Shown: positions 8,131 through 18,163 of the stretch, piece after piece
Numbering within the stretch: the stretch's first letter is position 1
Layout of the letters: each line of letters begins with the position of its first letter
Assembly (NCBI RefSeq): GCF_000421165.1
Contig: NZ_ATWI01000012.1
Location: 124,001-188,000, forward strand
Origin: Marinobacter daepoensis DSM 16072
GTDB taxonomy: Bacteria > Pseudomonadota > Gammaproteobacteria > Pseudomonadales > Oleiphilaceae
Length of the DNA: 64,000 nucleotides
Direction of reading: 5' to 3'
Notes under the pieces: model-generated
The model's database searches: none
What the model saw: the letters and a program-made list of their open reading frames with translations, nothing else
Told to the model about the DNA's origin: nothing
Position numbers and translations under genes: made by a program

Positions 8131-10590
8131 TCAGTAAAGCAGGTTCAGTGAGAGATCATCGAAATAGATGTCGTTGTCACTGCCTTGTTTCCGGGTGCCC
8201 CCGATAGATACCTTCACAGCGCGGACATTATTGGGAAGTTGGCCAAGCACCGTAATGGTTTCCCAGTTTTTCGCCGTCTTGCTGGTGTAGGGCCCAGCGT
8301 TGTCCCAGGCAATCTGATTACCGTTCTGGTCGTAGAGCTCGATCGTCAGTTCTGGCTGATCCATGCTCTGCCAGGTGGTGATCTGAGCGGACAGTTGCAG
8401 ATAGGCTTCCCCCGCATCAATCTGGGTCTGGAACTCAGACACATCCACCAGCTGGGAGGCCTTCTCAGTGCAGCAGTCCGCTGGTTGTCCCTGCCCAAAG
8501 CCCCGGCCCGCAAAATAGTAATCTCCTTCTGCAGCCGCCAGGAAACCAGGATTTTTGACCTTGGAAACGACGTTGATGGCGCCACTTTCCAGTGTCCAGC
8601 CGGTCAGATCACCGGTTTCAGCATTTCCGTTGATCAGCAGGTTGGGCGTGCGTGTGCCTTCGATGGCGAAGTTGTATTGCTCGCTCCAGGCTGACCAGTT
8701 CATTTGCTGATCCCGCACGCGGGAGCGCCAATAGTAGGTGGTGCCTGGCTTCAGGCTCAGTGTTGGACGCTTCTGGCCTTTATAATCGTTGTAGTCTGAC
8801 GCATGGGTATTGAGGCTGGAGTAGCGCTTGTTCCACCGGTAATGGTCATCGGCGCCAGGGCGAATGCTACGTCGGGTCAGCAGTTCGGAGAGGTCGAGCT
8901 GGAATATGTCGACGCCTTCCTGAGTGTTGATGGTTTCAAACCCGACATATTTGTCACCACCGACCTGAGACGCCTCATCGTAGAACAGGTTCTGCCGACG
9001 GGTATCATTGCCCCAGATATCAAACACAGGGCCGGAAAAGTCCTGGCTCTCGGAAACCTGCCAATGAACTTCGTGGACAGAATCCGGTGCGCCCACCTGA
9101 ATCGCGAGCTTTACATTTGCGCCACTGTACTCGCCGGTGCCAGCGGTGGCCTGCGGCAAATTACTGTTGGTGTTCTGCTTGAAACTCAGTTCGTCAACGA
9201 TGTCAAAATCGAGATCGCCATCGTAGCCGCCCTTTTTGCGCACCAGGCTGACGGATGGTTCCGGGCCAAACTGGTAGGTAAGCAAGTTGTAGCCGAACTC
9301 ACTCCGGCTGATTTCATACGTATCGTAGTCGCTGATCTGGTTCTTCTGGAGGTTTTCGTTGTCCAAGGGTTCGATGTAGCCAGACACGCTGGCTGCGTTC
9401 AGCCAAAGATGCTGGGTATCGAGAGATTGCCCCCGGGAGTAGCTGTGGGTATGGCCAAAAAAGTGCCCGGAAATCGCGCCAGTGCGATCACTGTATTGCT
9501 CCAGTTCGCTGACCATTTCGCAAGACCCGATACTTTCGCCCGAGCTCCACAGTTCAGAGAGGCAGCCGTGATGGAACATGCCCATAACAAACTGTTTTTG
9601 CTGGATTTCCGCGTCTTTCAGCGTTTCACGGAGCCACTGACGCTGCACCGCCAGCGTGTCGCTGTTGAACTTTCCGTGGGCGCCGCTGATGAGGTAGCTG
9701 TCGAGACCGATGAGCCGGAGATCAAGGTAGTCGAGAAAATACCAGTGATCCTCATAGCCGACCGACCCGTTTTCAGGCGGATTCATGTAGGTCCGGTACA
9801 GCTGAAGCTCGGCGTTGCCATAGTAGTCATGATTTCCTGGTACGGTGACCAGTGGCACGTAGGGAGTAATGTCGGCCATGCGACCAAACAGCTGATTGCG
9901 CCAATGCCCGCGATTGCCACCAGTCTGTACGACATCGCCAGAGATGGTAATGGCGGCAATGTTTTCGGCGCAGGTTTCTGGCTGAGAGAGGCTGCATTCT
10001 TTGGACATAATGCCGTCTCTGACGATGTTTTTCAGGACGGGTTCATAAACCGTTTGGTCGAGCTGGGTATCACTGATGGCGATAAATGTGGCTTCGGAAA
10101 CGTCATCGCCAGGGGCTGGCCAGGTTTTGAAAGCAAAAGGCTGGGTTGCTCTGAGCTGGCTTTCGGTATCGGTGGTCAGCACATAGTATTCGTAGAGTGT
10201 ATTCGATTCGAGGCCCATCAGGCGTGATGCATAAACCAGCCCGTCTTCGGAATGCACTTCGCCTGCAACTTTTTGGAATTCTCCACCGGTGCCGAAAGGG
10301 CGGACCCAGACTTCAGGTTCGGTGTTTTCCGTTTCAAACATGACGGTCATGGTGTCAGAGCCGGGGGCCTGCAAGTATGGGCGTACGATAAATTCCGGTT
10401 CTGCATCGGCCTGGGGTGGTTCCACAATCACCGGGTCCGGGTCTTTGCCCCCGGTATCGGGATTGGTACCGCCGGTATCCGGAATGGAATCATTATCACC
10501 AGAACCACTGCCGTCAGAGGAACCACCGCAGCCAGCGAGCAGGATCGCTGACAGCGCAAGTGCCAAGGTTGATCGGTGTTTGAGTTGCAT
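8131..10590 (-). CDS. Surface lipoprotein metallophosphatase (purple acid phosphatase-like)
   Basis: An 819-aa lipoprotein: lipobox LLAGC puts the acylated residue at Cys21, followed by a Gly/Asp/Pro-rich spacer. Residues about 65-160 look like the fibronectin-like N-domain of purple acid phosphatases. A calcineurin-like phosphoesterase core follows, with SDTQ, GDVV, GNHDYYG, HHGC and GHTHSYSRG supplying the metal ligands. After another FN3-like region, the last 150 residues (from LLINGNAETGDLTGW) resemble a carbohydrate-binding or CBM4_9-like jelly roll. Probably hydrolyses extracellular phosphate esters. It is preceded by a TGGTATATACCA palindrome shared with three neighbours. Confidence 0.85.
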   Translation of the reverse strand: MQLKHRSTLALALSAILLAGCGGSSDGSGSGDNDSIPDTGGTNPDTGGKDPDPVIVEPPQADAEPEFIVRPYLQAPGSDTMTVMFETENTEPEVWVRPFGTGGEFQKVAGEVHSEDGLVYASRLMGLESNTLYEYYVLTTDTESQLRATQPFAFKTWPAPGDDVSEATFIAISDTQLDQTVYEPVLKNIVRDGIMSKECSLSQPETCAENIAAITISGDVVQTGGNRGHWRNQLFGRMADITPYVPLVTVPGNHDYYGNAELQLYRTYMNPPENGSVGYEDHWYFLDYLDLRLIGLDSYLISGAHGKFNSDTLAVQRQWLRETLKDAEIQQKQFVMGMFHHGCLSELWSSGESIGSCEMVSELEQYSDRTGAISGHFFGHTHSYSRGQSLDTQHLWLNAASVSGYIEPLDNENLQKNQISDYDTYEISRSEFGYNLLTYQFGPEPSVSLVRKKGGYDGDLDFDIVDELSFKQNTNSNLPQATAGTGEYSGANVKLAIQVGAPDSVHEVHWQVSESQDFSGPVFDIWGNDTRRQNLFYDEASQVGGDKYVGFETINTQEGVDIFQLDLSELLTRRSIRPGADDHYRWNKRYSSLNTHASDYNDYKGQKRPTLSLKPGTTYYWRSRVRDQQMNWSAWSEQYNFAIEGTRTPNLLINGNAETGDLTGWTLESGAINVVSKVKNPGFLAAAEGDYYFAGRGFGQGQPADCCTEKASQLVDVSEFQTQIDAGEAYLQLSAQITTWQSMDQPELTIELYDQNGNQIAWDNAGPYTSKTAKNWETITVLGQLPNNVRAVKVSIGGTRKQGSDNDIYFDDLSLNLLY

Positions 10591-10601
10591 ACTTTCTCCT
10601 T

Positions 10602-10613
10602 TGGTATATACCA
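10602..10613. promoter_or_regulatory. Palindromic operator TGGTATATACCA
   Basis: A perfect 12-bp palindrome 12 bp upstream of the metallophosphatase start. The same core recurs at 10733, 12502 and 14677, each just upstream of another phosphorus gene. The form resembles GntR-family operators; no cognate regulator is evident beside it. Confidence 0.7.
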
Positions 10614-10675
10614 GATATATATATCCTAAGATAGCGCTGGAAGGTTGCAGGGGAATGACAAGAGGGGCAAAGAAA

Positions 10676-10693
10676 TCGTCATGGCATTGTCAC
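10676..10693 (+). promoter_or_regulatory. Candidate Pho box
   Basis: TCGTCAT-GGCA-TTGTCAC has the 11-bp direct-repeat spacing of the PhoB consensus CTGTCAT-N4-CTGTCAT. It lies about 90 bp upstream of the phosphonate-type binding protein, as expected for phosphate-starvation control. The match is partial. Confidence 0.45.
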
Positions 10694-10732
10694 AACCATG
10701 ACATCTGTCGTGTTTATCGTGGAGAGGTCTAT

Positions 10733-10746
10733 CTGGTATAGACCAG
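10733..10746. promoter_or_regulatory. Palindromic operator CTGGTATAGACCAG
   Basis: A near-perfect palindrome 36 bp upstream of the binding-protein start, of the same family as the sites at 10602, 12502 and 14677. Confidence 0.7.
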
Positions 10747-10781
10747 AAAGCAAGCTCATAACACGAACCGAGGATAACCAC

Positions 10782-11795
10782 GTGAAAAAACTGAAACACG
10801 CCCTTGCACTGGCTCTTTGTGCGTCAGCGATGGGAGCCCAGGCTCAGACAGAACTGACGGTCTATACCGCGCTGGAAGCGGACGACCTGAAAAAATACGC
10901 CCAGCGTTTCAACGAAGACCATCCGGACATCAAGATCAACTGGGTGCGGGATTCCACCGGCATTGTGACCGCCCGTCTGTTGGCCGAAAAAGAGAATCCG
11001 CAGGCGGACGTGGTTTGGGCACTGGCAGGCACCAGTCTGCTGATGCTGAAAAACGAAGACATGCTGGAACCGTACGCACCGGAAGGTCTGGACCAGCTGT
11101 CTCCGAAGTTCCGGGATCGTGATGAAGAGCCTGCCTGGGTTGGCACGAATGCGTGGATGGGTGCGCTGTGTGTGAACACCATTGAGGCCGAAAAAGAAGG
11201 CCTGCCGATGCCGACCAGCTGGGAAGACCTGACCAAGCCGGTGTATAAGGGCCACGTTGTCATGCCGAACCCGAACTCCTCTGGTACCGGTTTTCTGGAC
11301 GTGTCTGCCTGGCTGCAGATGATGGGTGAAGACAACGCCTGGAATTACATGGATGGCCTGCACAAGAACATCAGCCGTTACACGCATTCTGGCTCCAAGC
11401 CGTGCAAGATGGCGGCATCCGGTGAGACTGCCATTGGTGTTTCGTTTGCATTCCGTGGTGCCCGCCTGAAAGAACAGGGCGCGCCTCTTGAAATGGTTTT
11501 CCCGAAGGAAGGTCTGGGCTGGGAAGTTGAAGCGGCTGGCATCATGAAAGGCACAGACAAGCTGGAAGCGGCTCAGACTCTGGTGGACTGGGCGATCAGC
11601 CGTAAAGCGATGGAAATGTACAACGAAGGGTTTGCGATCGTGGCTATGCCGGGTGTGGCGAAGCCTGTGAAGCATTTTCCGGCAAACGCTGAGGAGCTGA
11701 TCATCGATAACGATTTCGCCTGGGCGGCAGAGAACCGTGAGGCCATTCTGGCTGAATGGCAGCGTCGTTACGACGGTAAGTCGGAAGCGAAGTAA
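10782..11795 (+). CDS. ABC transporter periplasmic binding protein, 2-aminoethylphosphonate type
   Basis: A 337-aa periplasmic binding protein with a clear signal peptide (KKLKHALALALCASAMGAQA). The body is of the iron/phosphonate binding type: LTVYTALEADDLKKYAQRF, then ADVVWALAGTS, PNPNSSGTGF and WEVEAAGIMKGT, most like the proteins annotated as putative 2-aminoethylphosphonate (AEP) binding proteins. GTG 10782 is chosen because GAGG precedes it and the signal peptide starts there; the longer frame would translate across the operator. No permease or ATPase gene follows, so partners must be elsewhere. The palindrome and a possible Pho box upstream point to control by substrate and phosphate status. 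Ferric iron is an alternative ligand. Confidence 0.75.
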   Translation: MKKLKHALALALCASAMGAQAQTELTVYTALEADDLKKYAQRFNEDHPDIKINWVRDSTGIVTARLLAEKENPQADVVWALAGTSLLMLKNEDMLEPYAPEGLDQLSPKFRDRDEEPAWVGTNAWMGALCVNTIEAEKEGLPMPTSWEDLTKPVYKGHVVMPNPNSSGTGFLDVSAWLQMMGEDNAWNYMDGLHKNISRYTHSGSKPCKMAASGETAIGVSFAFRGARLKEQGAPLEMVFPKEGLGWEVEAAGIMKGTDKLEAAQTLVDWAISRKAMEMYNEGFAIVAMPGVAKPVKHFPANAEELIIDNDFAWAAENREAILAEWQRRYDGKSEAK

Positions 11796-11802
11796 GGCGG
11801 GG

Positions 11803-11833
11803 AGTTTCCGGTCCGGGAACCGGGCCGGAAACT
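11803..11833. terminator. Hairpin between convergent genes
   Basis: AGTTTCCGG (11803-11811) pairs with CCGGAAACT (11825-11833). It sits between the convergent binding-protein and HAD genes and may end transcription from both sides, though there is no strong T run. Confidence 0.5.
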
Positions 11834-12489
11834 TATGCTCGTGCCGATCCCATCACAGGCCATCCCTCGGCCTTTGCACGGGCCAGCAGGGTGGGGTCCG
11901 GGTTGACCGCAACCGGATAGTCCACCCATTCCAGTAAAGGAAGGTCATTGTGCGAGTCTGAGTAAAACCAGGTCGCCTCGGGGTCATTCTCCTGTGCTGC
12001 CAGCCATTGTTGCAGCGCTTCGATTTTGCCTTCCCGATACGGGCGCCGGGTACCGATTTCACCGGTCAGCCCGCTTTTATCCCAGATCAGTTCGACACCC
12101 AGAGCCTCCGGAACCCCGAGAGCCGCTGCGATTGGCCTCACTAAGTGTTCGCCGGTTGCGGAGATCACCAGTAACTGGTGTCCGTTCTGCCGGTGCCAGT
12201 CCAGCCGTTTCTGCATTTTGGTGCAGACTCTGGGCCGAATGACCCGCCGGATGAACGAGGTCACCAGGTCTTCGACCTTCAGCCGGTTCCAGCCTCTCAG
12301 GGGGGCCAGGCTGACGCGCATGTAGTCTTCCAGGTTCAGAGTTCCGTTCTGATAGTCCTGCAGAAAAGCGATATCCCGGGCTGAGGCCATTGGGTCTGGC
12401 TGCAGGCTCTGGCAGCGGAGAAACGCGGTGAACAGGTTGGCGCTGTCTCCGCGGATCAGAGTGTCGTCGAGATCAAAAATAGCAAGCAT
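11833..12489 (-). CDS. HAD superfamily (IB) phosphatase
   Basis: A 218-aa cytoplasmic HAD hydrolase. Motif I is FDLDDTL (residues 5-11), motif II is VISAT near residue 110, motif III lies around the lysine in REGK, and motif IV is YSDSHNDLPLL near residue 172. This is the subfamily IB (SerB-like) arrangement, which hydrolyses small phosphate esters such as phosphoserine. The shared operator upstream and the neighbouring genes suggest a role in phosphonate or organic phosphate use, perhaps on a phosphorylated breakdown product; that is inference. Confidence 0.8.
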   Translation of the reverse strand: MLAIFDLDDTLIRGDSANLFTAFLRCQSLQPDPMASARDIAFLQDYQNGTLNLEDYMRVSLAPLRGWNRLKVEDLVTSFIRRVIRPRVCTKMQKRLDWHRQNGHQLLVISATGEHLVRPIAAALGVPEALGVELIWDKSGLTGEIGTRRPYREGKIEALQQWLAAQENDPEATWFYSDSHNDLPLLEWVDYPVAVNPDPTLLARAKAEGWPVMGSARA

Positions 12490-12501
12490 AGGTTTGTCCT
12501 T

Positions 12502-12515
12502 CTGGTATACACCAG
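12502..12515. promoter_or_regulatory. Palindromic operator CTGGTATACACCAG
   Basis: Lies 13 bp upstream of the HAD phosphatase start codon, close enough to overlap its promoter. Third copy of the family. Confidence 0.7.
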
Positions 12516-12583
12516 ATTTTGTCAGAGAAGTATGACAATTTTGTGTTGTTGAGGATCAAACGAAGGGGATAAATTGGGGAAAA

Positions 12584-12611
12584 CCCCTGCCTGAATGGGT
12601 TCAGGCAGGGG
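12584..12611 (-). terminator. Rho-independent terminator of the phosphodiesterase gene
   Basis: CCCCTGCCTGAA (12584-12595) and TTCAGGCAGGGG (12600-12611) form a perfect 12-bp stem with a 4-nt loop. On the minus strand it is followed by TTTT, just after the gene that ends at 12622. Confidence 0.85.
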
Positions 12612-12621
12612 GCTGTGGGGA

Positions 12622-14631
12622 TTACAGTCCGCCGAGCGGGGCTGTTGTATTTGCCAGAGCGCGTGCCTCAGATTCGGTGAGGGCGCGGTCAAACGTAACC
12701 AGATCAGCCATGTCCAGGTTCAGGCCGCGACCAACGTTGTAGGTTCCGTTGCCACCTTCGCCCACGTTCAGCGGGAACGGTGAACTCAGGCTGGAGACAG
12801 ATCCGGTATCTACCCGTGCCGCCTGGAAACCGTGCTTGGCATCCTGAGTGAACAGCGTGGCCTCGTTATTGGTCAGGTCAATGGACACGACCGCGAATAC
12901 CCACTGGTCTTTGGCCAGCGGCATCCAGGCAGTGTCGGCCCGATGTGAACCGTCGCCAATGTTCAGCTTGATGGAGTCATTGCGAGCAGTGACCACCATG
13001 CCGCGGTAGAGCCCACTGGCGAAGTTTTTGTTGGACAGGATGTTGGGATCGCCGTTTACGCTGCCATTAACCCGGAACCGGAAGCCGAAGGAAATCTGGT
13101 CATAACCAGACAGGTCTTTGGCCTGGCTCAGATACCCCTGGCTTCGTTTCAGGTTTACCGCTTTGACACCGGAAAACGGACCATCAACGTAAGTCGGGGT
13201 CGCGGAGGCTTCAGACACCCAGCCATAGGGGGCGATGGTGCCGTTGAAGCTCGCTAGGCTTTCGCGTTCGGCCAGCAGGGCGCTGAGGTCAACCGGCTCG
13301 GCCAGTGACACCTGAGCCCGGCTGCTCACCGGGTTGCCGATGTCGCCCTGGATGGAGTACACCAACGTATGGGTACCTTCACCCATGTCTTCCACGGTGA
13401 CGGTGTCGGTGAAGCGGGTTTCGGCCGCTGATACTTCACCAATCTGTTCATCGCCCCGGTACACGGTAACTTTGGATACCTCGTCGCTGGTCTGCCAGCT
13501 CAGATTGACCCTGGCGGCGGTCATATCGTCCTGCTCCACCGGGGTAATCAGTTTGTAGGCGCCAAGTTCGCCGATCAGCGAGGGGCTGGCAAACTGATCT
13601 TCACGGACCGGATCGTGTCCAAGATAGGCCATGGCGGTGGGCACCACGGTGGTAATTGCCGGATAGCCCATCAGGGTGTTCTGCTCTTCGCTGTCAGACA
13701 GGGGCAGCGGGGCGGCAGGTGTGGTCAGGAACTCGTTGAACAGCTCCGGTCTGTTGACGCCGATCACGCTGGTGCGCTCCACCACCGTATCACCGCCGTG
13801 ACCGCCGGCCGGGCGATGGCCGTGGTCGGACACAACCATCACCAGCCACTCTTCATTGAAATTGAGTTCACGCTGATCAATGGCTGCCATCACGCGTCCC
13901 AGGTGTTCGTCGGTGGTGCTCAGGCTGGTTTCGTAACGCTCACACCAGCCACAGGCGTGGCCGGCGCCATCCACTTCGTCCAGGTGGGTGAAGATGAAAT
14001 TCAGATTGCTGTCTTCGGTCTCGAGTTCGGCAACCAGTTGGTCAGTGATGAACTTATCAAGCGATTCACCGTCTGGCCGGTAGGCACCGTCGACCCGGCG
14101 GTCAATGTGCGGCATTTCCTTCACCAGGTGACCGCTGTTGATGGGAGTCCAGGCTGCGAAACTGCCGCTGTTGAGGGAAGGGTCGCGTTGCTTCAGGGTG
14201 CTGAAAATGCTTGGTACTGCCACGGCTTTGCCGTTGTTGGCGTTGACGCCATGGGCATCCACCCAGGTGCCGGTCAGAATGCTGGACCAGCTTGGGCCGG
14301 AATAGGAAGGCTGGTGGGAGCTGGTGTTCAGCAGGCCACCCGCAAAACTTTTAGTCAGTGTGAACTGGCTGAAGTTCGGCGTCGGGGGCTCGTTCAGTTC
14401 CGGGTCGTCAACGGCGTCGATGTATTCGTACATCAGGCCATCAATGCCAATCACCAGAACTTTACGGGTTGGGGCTTCCGCGGGTGTTTCGATGTCCGGT
14501 TTGGTGATATCGGGTTCCGTCTTGCTATCGTTGTCACTGTCACTCCCGCAGCCGGCGAGCCCGAACAGGGTTGTGGTAGCCAGCAACAAGTACATTCTGG
14601 AGCGGGGGAAGGTCTTGGTGTCACGTGTCAT
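12622..14631 (-). CDS. Lipoprotein type I phosphodiesterase / nucleotide pyrophosphatase
   Basis: A 669-aa lipoprotein with lipobox LAGC (Cys28). The catalytic domain (about residues 55-370) is of the alkaline-phosphatase superfamily phosphodiesterase type: VIGIDGLMYEYI holds the first metal ligand, SYSGPSWSSILTG the nucleophile loop, FTHLDEVDGAGH and VVSDHGHRPAGGHGG the other ligands. A short FN3-like segment and a LamG/concanavalin-like C-terminal domain (about 470-669) follow. Probably releases phosphate from nucleotides or phosphodiesters outside the cell. Shares the palindromic operator with its neighbours. Confidence 0.82.
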   Translation of the reverse strand: MTRDTKTFPRSRMYLLLATTTLFGLAGCGSDSDNDSKTEPDITKPDIETPAEAPTRKVLVIGIDGLMYEYIDAVDDPELNEPPTPNFSQFTLTKSFAGGLLNTSSHQPSYSGPSWSSILTGTWVDAHGVNANNGKAVAVPSIFSTLKQRDPSLNSGSFAAWTPINSGHLVKEMPHIDRRVDGAYRPDGESLDKFITDQLVAELETEDSNLNFIFTHLDEVDGAGHACGWCERYETSLSTTDEHLGRVMAAIDQRELNFNEEWLVMVVSDHGHRPAGGHGGDTVVERTSVIGVNRPELFNEFLTTPAAPLPLSDSEEQNTLMGYPAITTVVPTAMAYLGHDPVREDQFASPSLIGELGAYKLITPVEQDDMTAARVNLSWQTSDEVSKVTVYRGDEQIGEVSAAETRFTDTVTVEDMGEGTHTLVYSIQGDIGNPVSSRAQVSLAEPVDLSALLAERESLASFNGTIAPYGWVSEASATPTYVDGPFSGVKAVNLKRSQGYLSQAKDLSGYDQISFGFRFRVNGSVNGDPNILSNKNFASGLYRGMVVTARNDSIKLNIGDGSHRADTAWMPLAKDQWVFAVVSIDLTNNEATLFTQDAKHGFQAARVDTGSVSSLSSPFPLNVGEGGNGTYNVGRGLNLDMADLVTFDRALTESEARALANTTAPLGGL

Positions 14632-14676
14632 AATCGACGTCCTTGGGTGTTATCTAAGGCTAGTGAATCGCGTCAT

Positions 14677-14690
14677 CTGGTATAGTCCAG
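14677..14690. promoter_or_regulatory. Palindromic operator CTGGTATAGTCCAG
   Basis: Lies 46 bp upstream of the phosphodiesterase gene. Fourth member of the CTGGTATA-N2-CCAG family in 4.1 kb. Confidence 0.7.
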
Positions 14691-14802
14691 ATTTTCGAAT
14701 ATAAGGACGTTCTTTGACGGTGGTGTTTCAGTCTTGTGTCGAGACTGTCATAACCGTGTGATGCGTTGTGTTGAGATGATGCGCGGCGGTGTCAGCCAGA
14801 AT

Positions 14803-15678
14803 TCACGAGCGGCCCAGAGACGCCGAGAAGAAATCGAGCAACAGGCGCACCTTTGGTGAGAGATGGCGGTTATGGGGATAAACCGCCCAGATGCCGTCGT
14901 CGTCTTCCCGGTAGTGGGCCAGCAGAGGAATGAGGTCGCCACTGTCGAGCGCTGGCTGAACGTAGTAGTCCGGTAGCTGCACAATGCCGATGCCTTTGAG
15001 AGCGGCGTCCATCAGAACGCGCCCGCTGTCGCAGCGAAGGGACCCTTTAACCCGGATATTCCTTGGCTTACCGTTGTCCTGAAAGCGCCAGTAATCCAGA
15101 TTGCCCAGCAGGCAGTTATGGTGATCAAGCTCTGACAAAGCGTGGGGGGTGCCGTGAGCCGACAGATAGGCAGGTGACGCGCAGACATACAGGGAACGGG
15201 ACGCCAGGCGCCTGGCAATCATGCTGGAATCCTCCAGTTTGCCCAGGCGGATCGCCAGATCATAGCCGTCGGCCACCAGGTCCAGTTTCTGGTTGGTGAG
15301 CCGCATCTCCACCTCCAGTTCAGGAAACTGCGAGACGAAGTCGTTCACCAGCGGTGCAATGGTGGTCTCTCCGTAGGTCACCGGGGCGGTCAGCCGAAGC
15401 CTGCCTCTGGGAACACCCTGCCGATCCGTCATGGATCGTTCGGCCTCTTCCAGGGCATCCAGTATCTGTCGGCATTGCTGGTAATAAACCTGGCCGGCTT
15501 CGGTCACAGACACCCGGCGGGTGGTCCGGTACAACAATTTTGTGGCCAGCCGGCTTTCAAGGGCGCTGACCTGTCGGCTGACCTGGGCGGTTGAGACGCC
15601 AAGACGCCGGGCAGCACGGGTAAAACTGCCGGTTTCAACCACCGCGACCAGTTCGTTGACGCCTTCCCAGGAGGACAT
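14803..15678 (-). CDS. LysR-family transcriptional regulator
   Basis: A 291-aa LysR protein. The winged helix-turn-helix is at residues 5-62 (SFTRAARRLGVSTAQVSRQV), and the effector domain has the RLTAPVTYGETTIAPLV and YDLAIRLG patterns of the CrgA/DmlR-like subgroup. It is transcribed away from frmA, whose promoter shares the 135-bp gap, so it may control the formaldehyde genes. Several marine and pseudomonad frmA genes sit next to such a LysR gene. Confidence 0.85.
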   Translation of the reverse strand: MSSWEGVNELVAVVETGSFTRAARRLGVSTAQVSRQVSALESRLATKLLYRTTRRVSVTEAGQVYYQQCRQILDALEEAERSMTDRQGVPRGRLRLTAPVTYGETTIAPLVNDFVSQFPELEVEMRLTNQKLDLVADGYDLAIRLGKLEDSSMIARRLASRSLYVCASPAYLSAHGTPHALSELDHHNCLLGNLDYWRFQDNGKPRNIRVKGSLRCDSGRVLMDAALKGIGIVQLPDYYVQPALDSGDLIPLLAHYREDDDGIWAVYPHNRHLSPKVRLLLDFFSASLGRS

Positions 15679-15795
15679 TCGATGCTTTCCTTATTGTTAC
15701 GCTCAGGTAAAAGTTATTTGTCTGTGGGCGTGATTGTCAATAATGTGGTTATAAATACAATGAGAGTACGACCGGCAGGAGACTGCCGCCACTGA

Positions 15796-16941
<1,146 letters not shown>

Positions 16942-16992
16942 TCCGGCTGGCCGTTTGTCTCCGGGCAAACGGCGCCCTGATGGAGCTTTGTC

Positions 16993-17832
16993 ATGACCAT
17001 TGAGAACCTCAGCAGTCAGAAGAGTTTTGGCGGCTGGCACAAGCAGTACAGCCACGTCTCGGAGCGGCTTGGTTGCGCCATGCGGTTTGCCATCTACCTG
17101 CCCCCGCAGGCGTCCAGCGGCCAGAAAGTCCCGGTGTTGTACTGGTTGTCCGGGCTAACCTGCACGGATGAAAACTTTATGCAGAAAGCCGGGGCTCATC
17201 GTATGGCGGCGGAACTGGGGGTGGCCATTGTGGCGCCTGACACCAGCCCGCGCGGCGACGATGTGGCCGACGATGACGGGTACGATCTGGGCCAGGGGGC
17301 GGGCTTTTACGTTAACGCCACCGAGCCGCCCTGGAACCGTCACTACCAGATGTACGATTACGTGCTGAACGAATTACCGGCACTGATTGAATCGGTGTTT
17401 CCGGTTTCAGACCGTCGGTCTCTGGCCGGCCATTCCATGGGCGGCCACGGCGCGCTGGTGCTGGCCCTGCGCAACCCGGAGCGGTTCCGCTCGGTATCGG
17501 CATTCAGCCCGATCAGCCACCCGGTGAACTGCCCGTGGGGCCGGAAGGCCTTCAGCGCCTATCTGGGCCCGGATGAAACCGTCTGGCAGAGTTATGACGC
17601 AAGCCTGCTCATGCGTGACGCGAAGCATCCGGTTCCGGCGCTGGTGGACCAGGGTGAGGCGGACAACTTCCTGGACGAACAACTGAAACCGGAGGCGCTG
17701 GAAGCGGCCGCCGAAGCCAGTGGTTATCCCCTGGAGCTTCGCCGCCATGAAGGTTACGACCACAGCTATTACTTCATCGCCAGCTTCATCGACGAACACC
17801 TGCGGTTCCACGCCCGGCACCTGAACCATTAA
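16993..17832 (+). CDS. fghA: S-formylglutathione hydrolase
   Basis: Hydrolyses S-formylglutathione to formate and glutathione, completing formaldehyde detoxification after frmA. A 279-aa esterase D-type alpha/beta hydrolase with nucleophile Ser in GHSMGGHGAL (about residue 145), WLSGLTCTDENF near the oxyanion hole and the catalytic histidine in GYDHSYYF near the C-terminus. Normal family length. Confidence 0.95.
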   Translation: MTIENLSSQKSFGGWHKQYSHVSERLGCAMRFAIYLPPQASSGQKVPVLYWLSGLTCTDENFMQKAGAHRMAAELGVAIVAPDTSPRGDDVADDDGYDLGQGAGFYVNATEPPWNRHYQMYDYVLNELPALIESVFPVSDRRSLAGHSMGGHGALVLALRNPERFRSVSAFSPISHPVNCPWGRKAFSAYLGPDETVWQSYDASLLMRDAKHPVPALVDQGEADNFLDEQLKPEALEAAAEASGYPLELRRHEGYDHSYYFIASFIDEHLRFHARHLNH

Positions 17833-18128
17833 AAGGTGCAGGAAAGCGAGGCCTCAATGGTCCGCTCTTCTCCGAACCAGCCGTTGTCGCTGTGGAAACA
17901 GCAGTCGTATCGCTTGTCGGTCGGATGATTGACCGACAAGCCCACCTCCGCGCCATGCAGGGTAGGGGGCAGTTGCCCCAGGCTCGCACGTTCTGTCAAT
18001 TCCCGGTACACTATGGTCGCTGCGCCGGGGCGTGCCCCCAACCTAAGCCTAAATATGGGCTGTTCTACCACCTTCGAGCCATTACCCCGGGCACAAATAT
18101 CAAGGAAGATAACGGCCTTGTGCCGCAT
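17829..18128 (-). CDS. Conserved small protein of unknown function
   Basis: A 99-aa frame from ATG 18128 that converges on fghA with a 4-bp overlap at their stops. It has natural-looking composition (ARPGAATIVYRELTERASLG, CCFHSDNGWFGEERTIEAS) with no signal peptide or membrane segment. I do not recognise a domain. It fills the gap between fghA and nhaB and is transcribed away from nhaB. Confidence 0.5.
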   Translation of the reverse strand: MRHKAVIFLDICARGNGSKVVEQPIFRLRLGARPGAATIVYRELTERASLGQLPPTLHGAEVGLSVNHPTDKRYDCCFHSDNGWFGEERTIEASLSCTF

Positions 18129-18163
18129 ACTTCCCCGGCAGTCATCTTCAGAAGAATTGAGCA

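Noticed and set aside
8803..10227. 474-aa plus-strand ORF
   Set aside because: It lies entirely opposite the metallophosphatase gene, which has a signal peptide and catalytic motifs.
12502..12540. Pho box upstream of the HAD gene
   Set aside because: The minus strand has TTGTCAT followed by CTCTGAC at the right spacing, but the second half is too far from the consensus to call.
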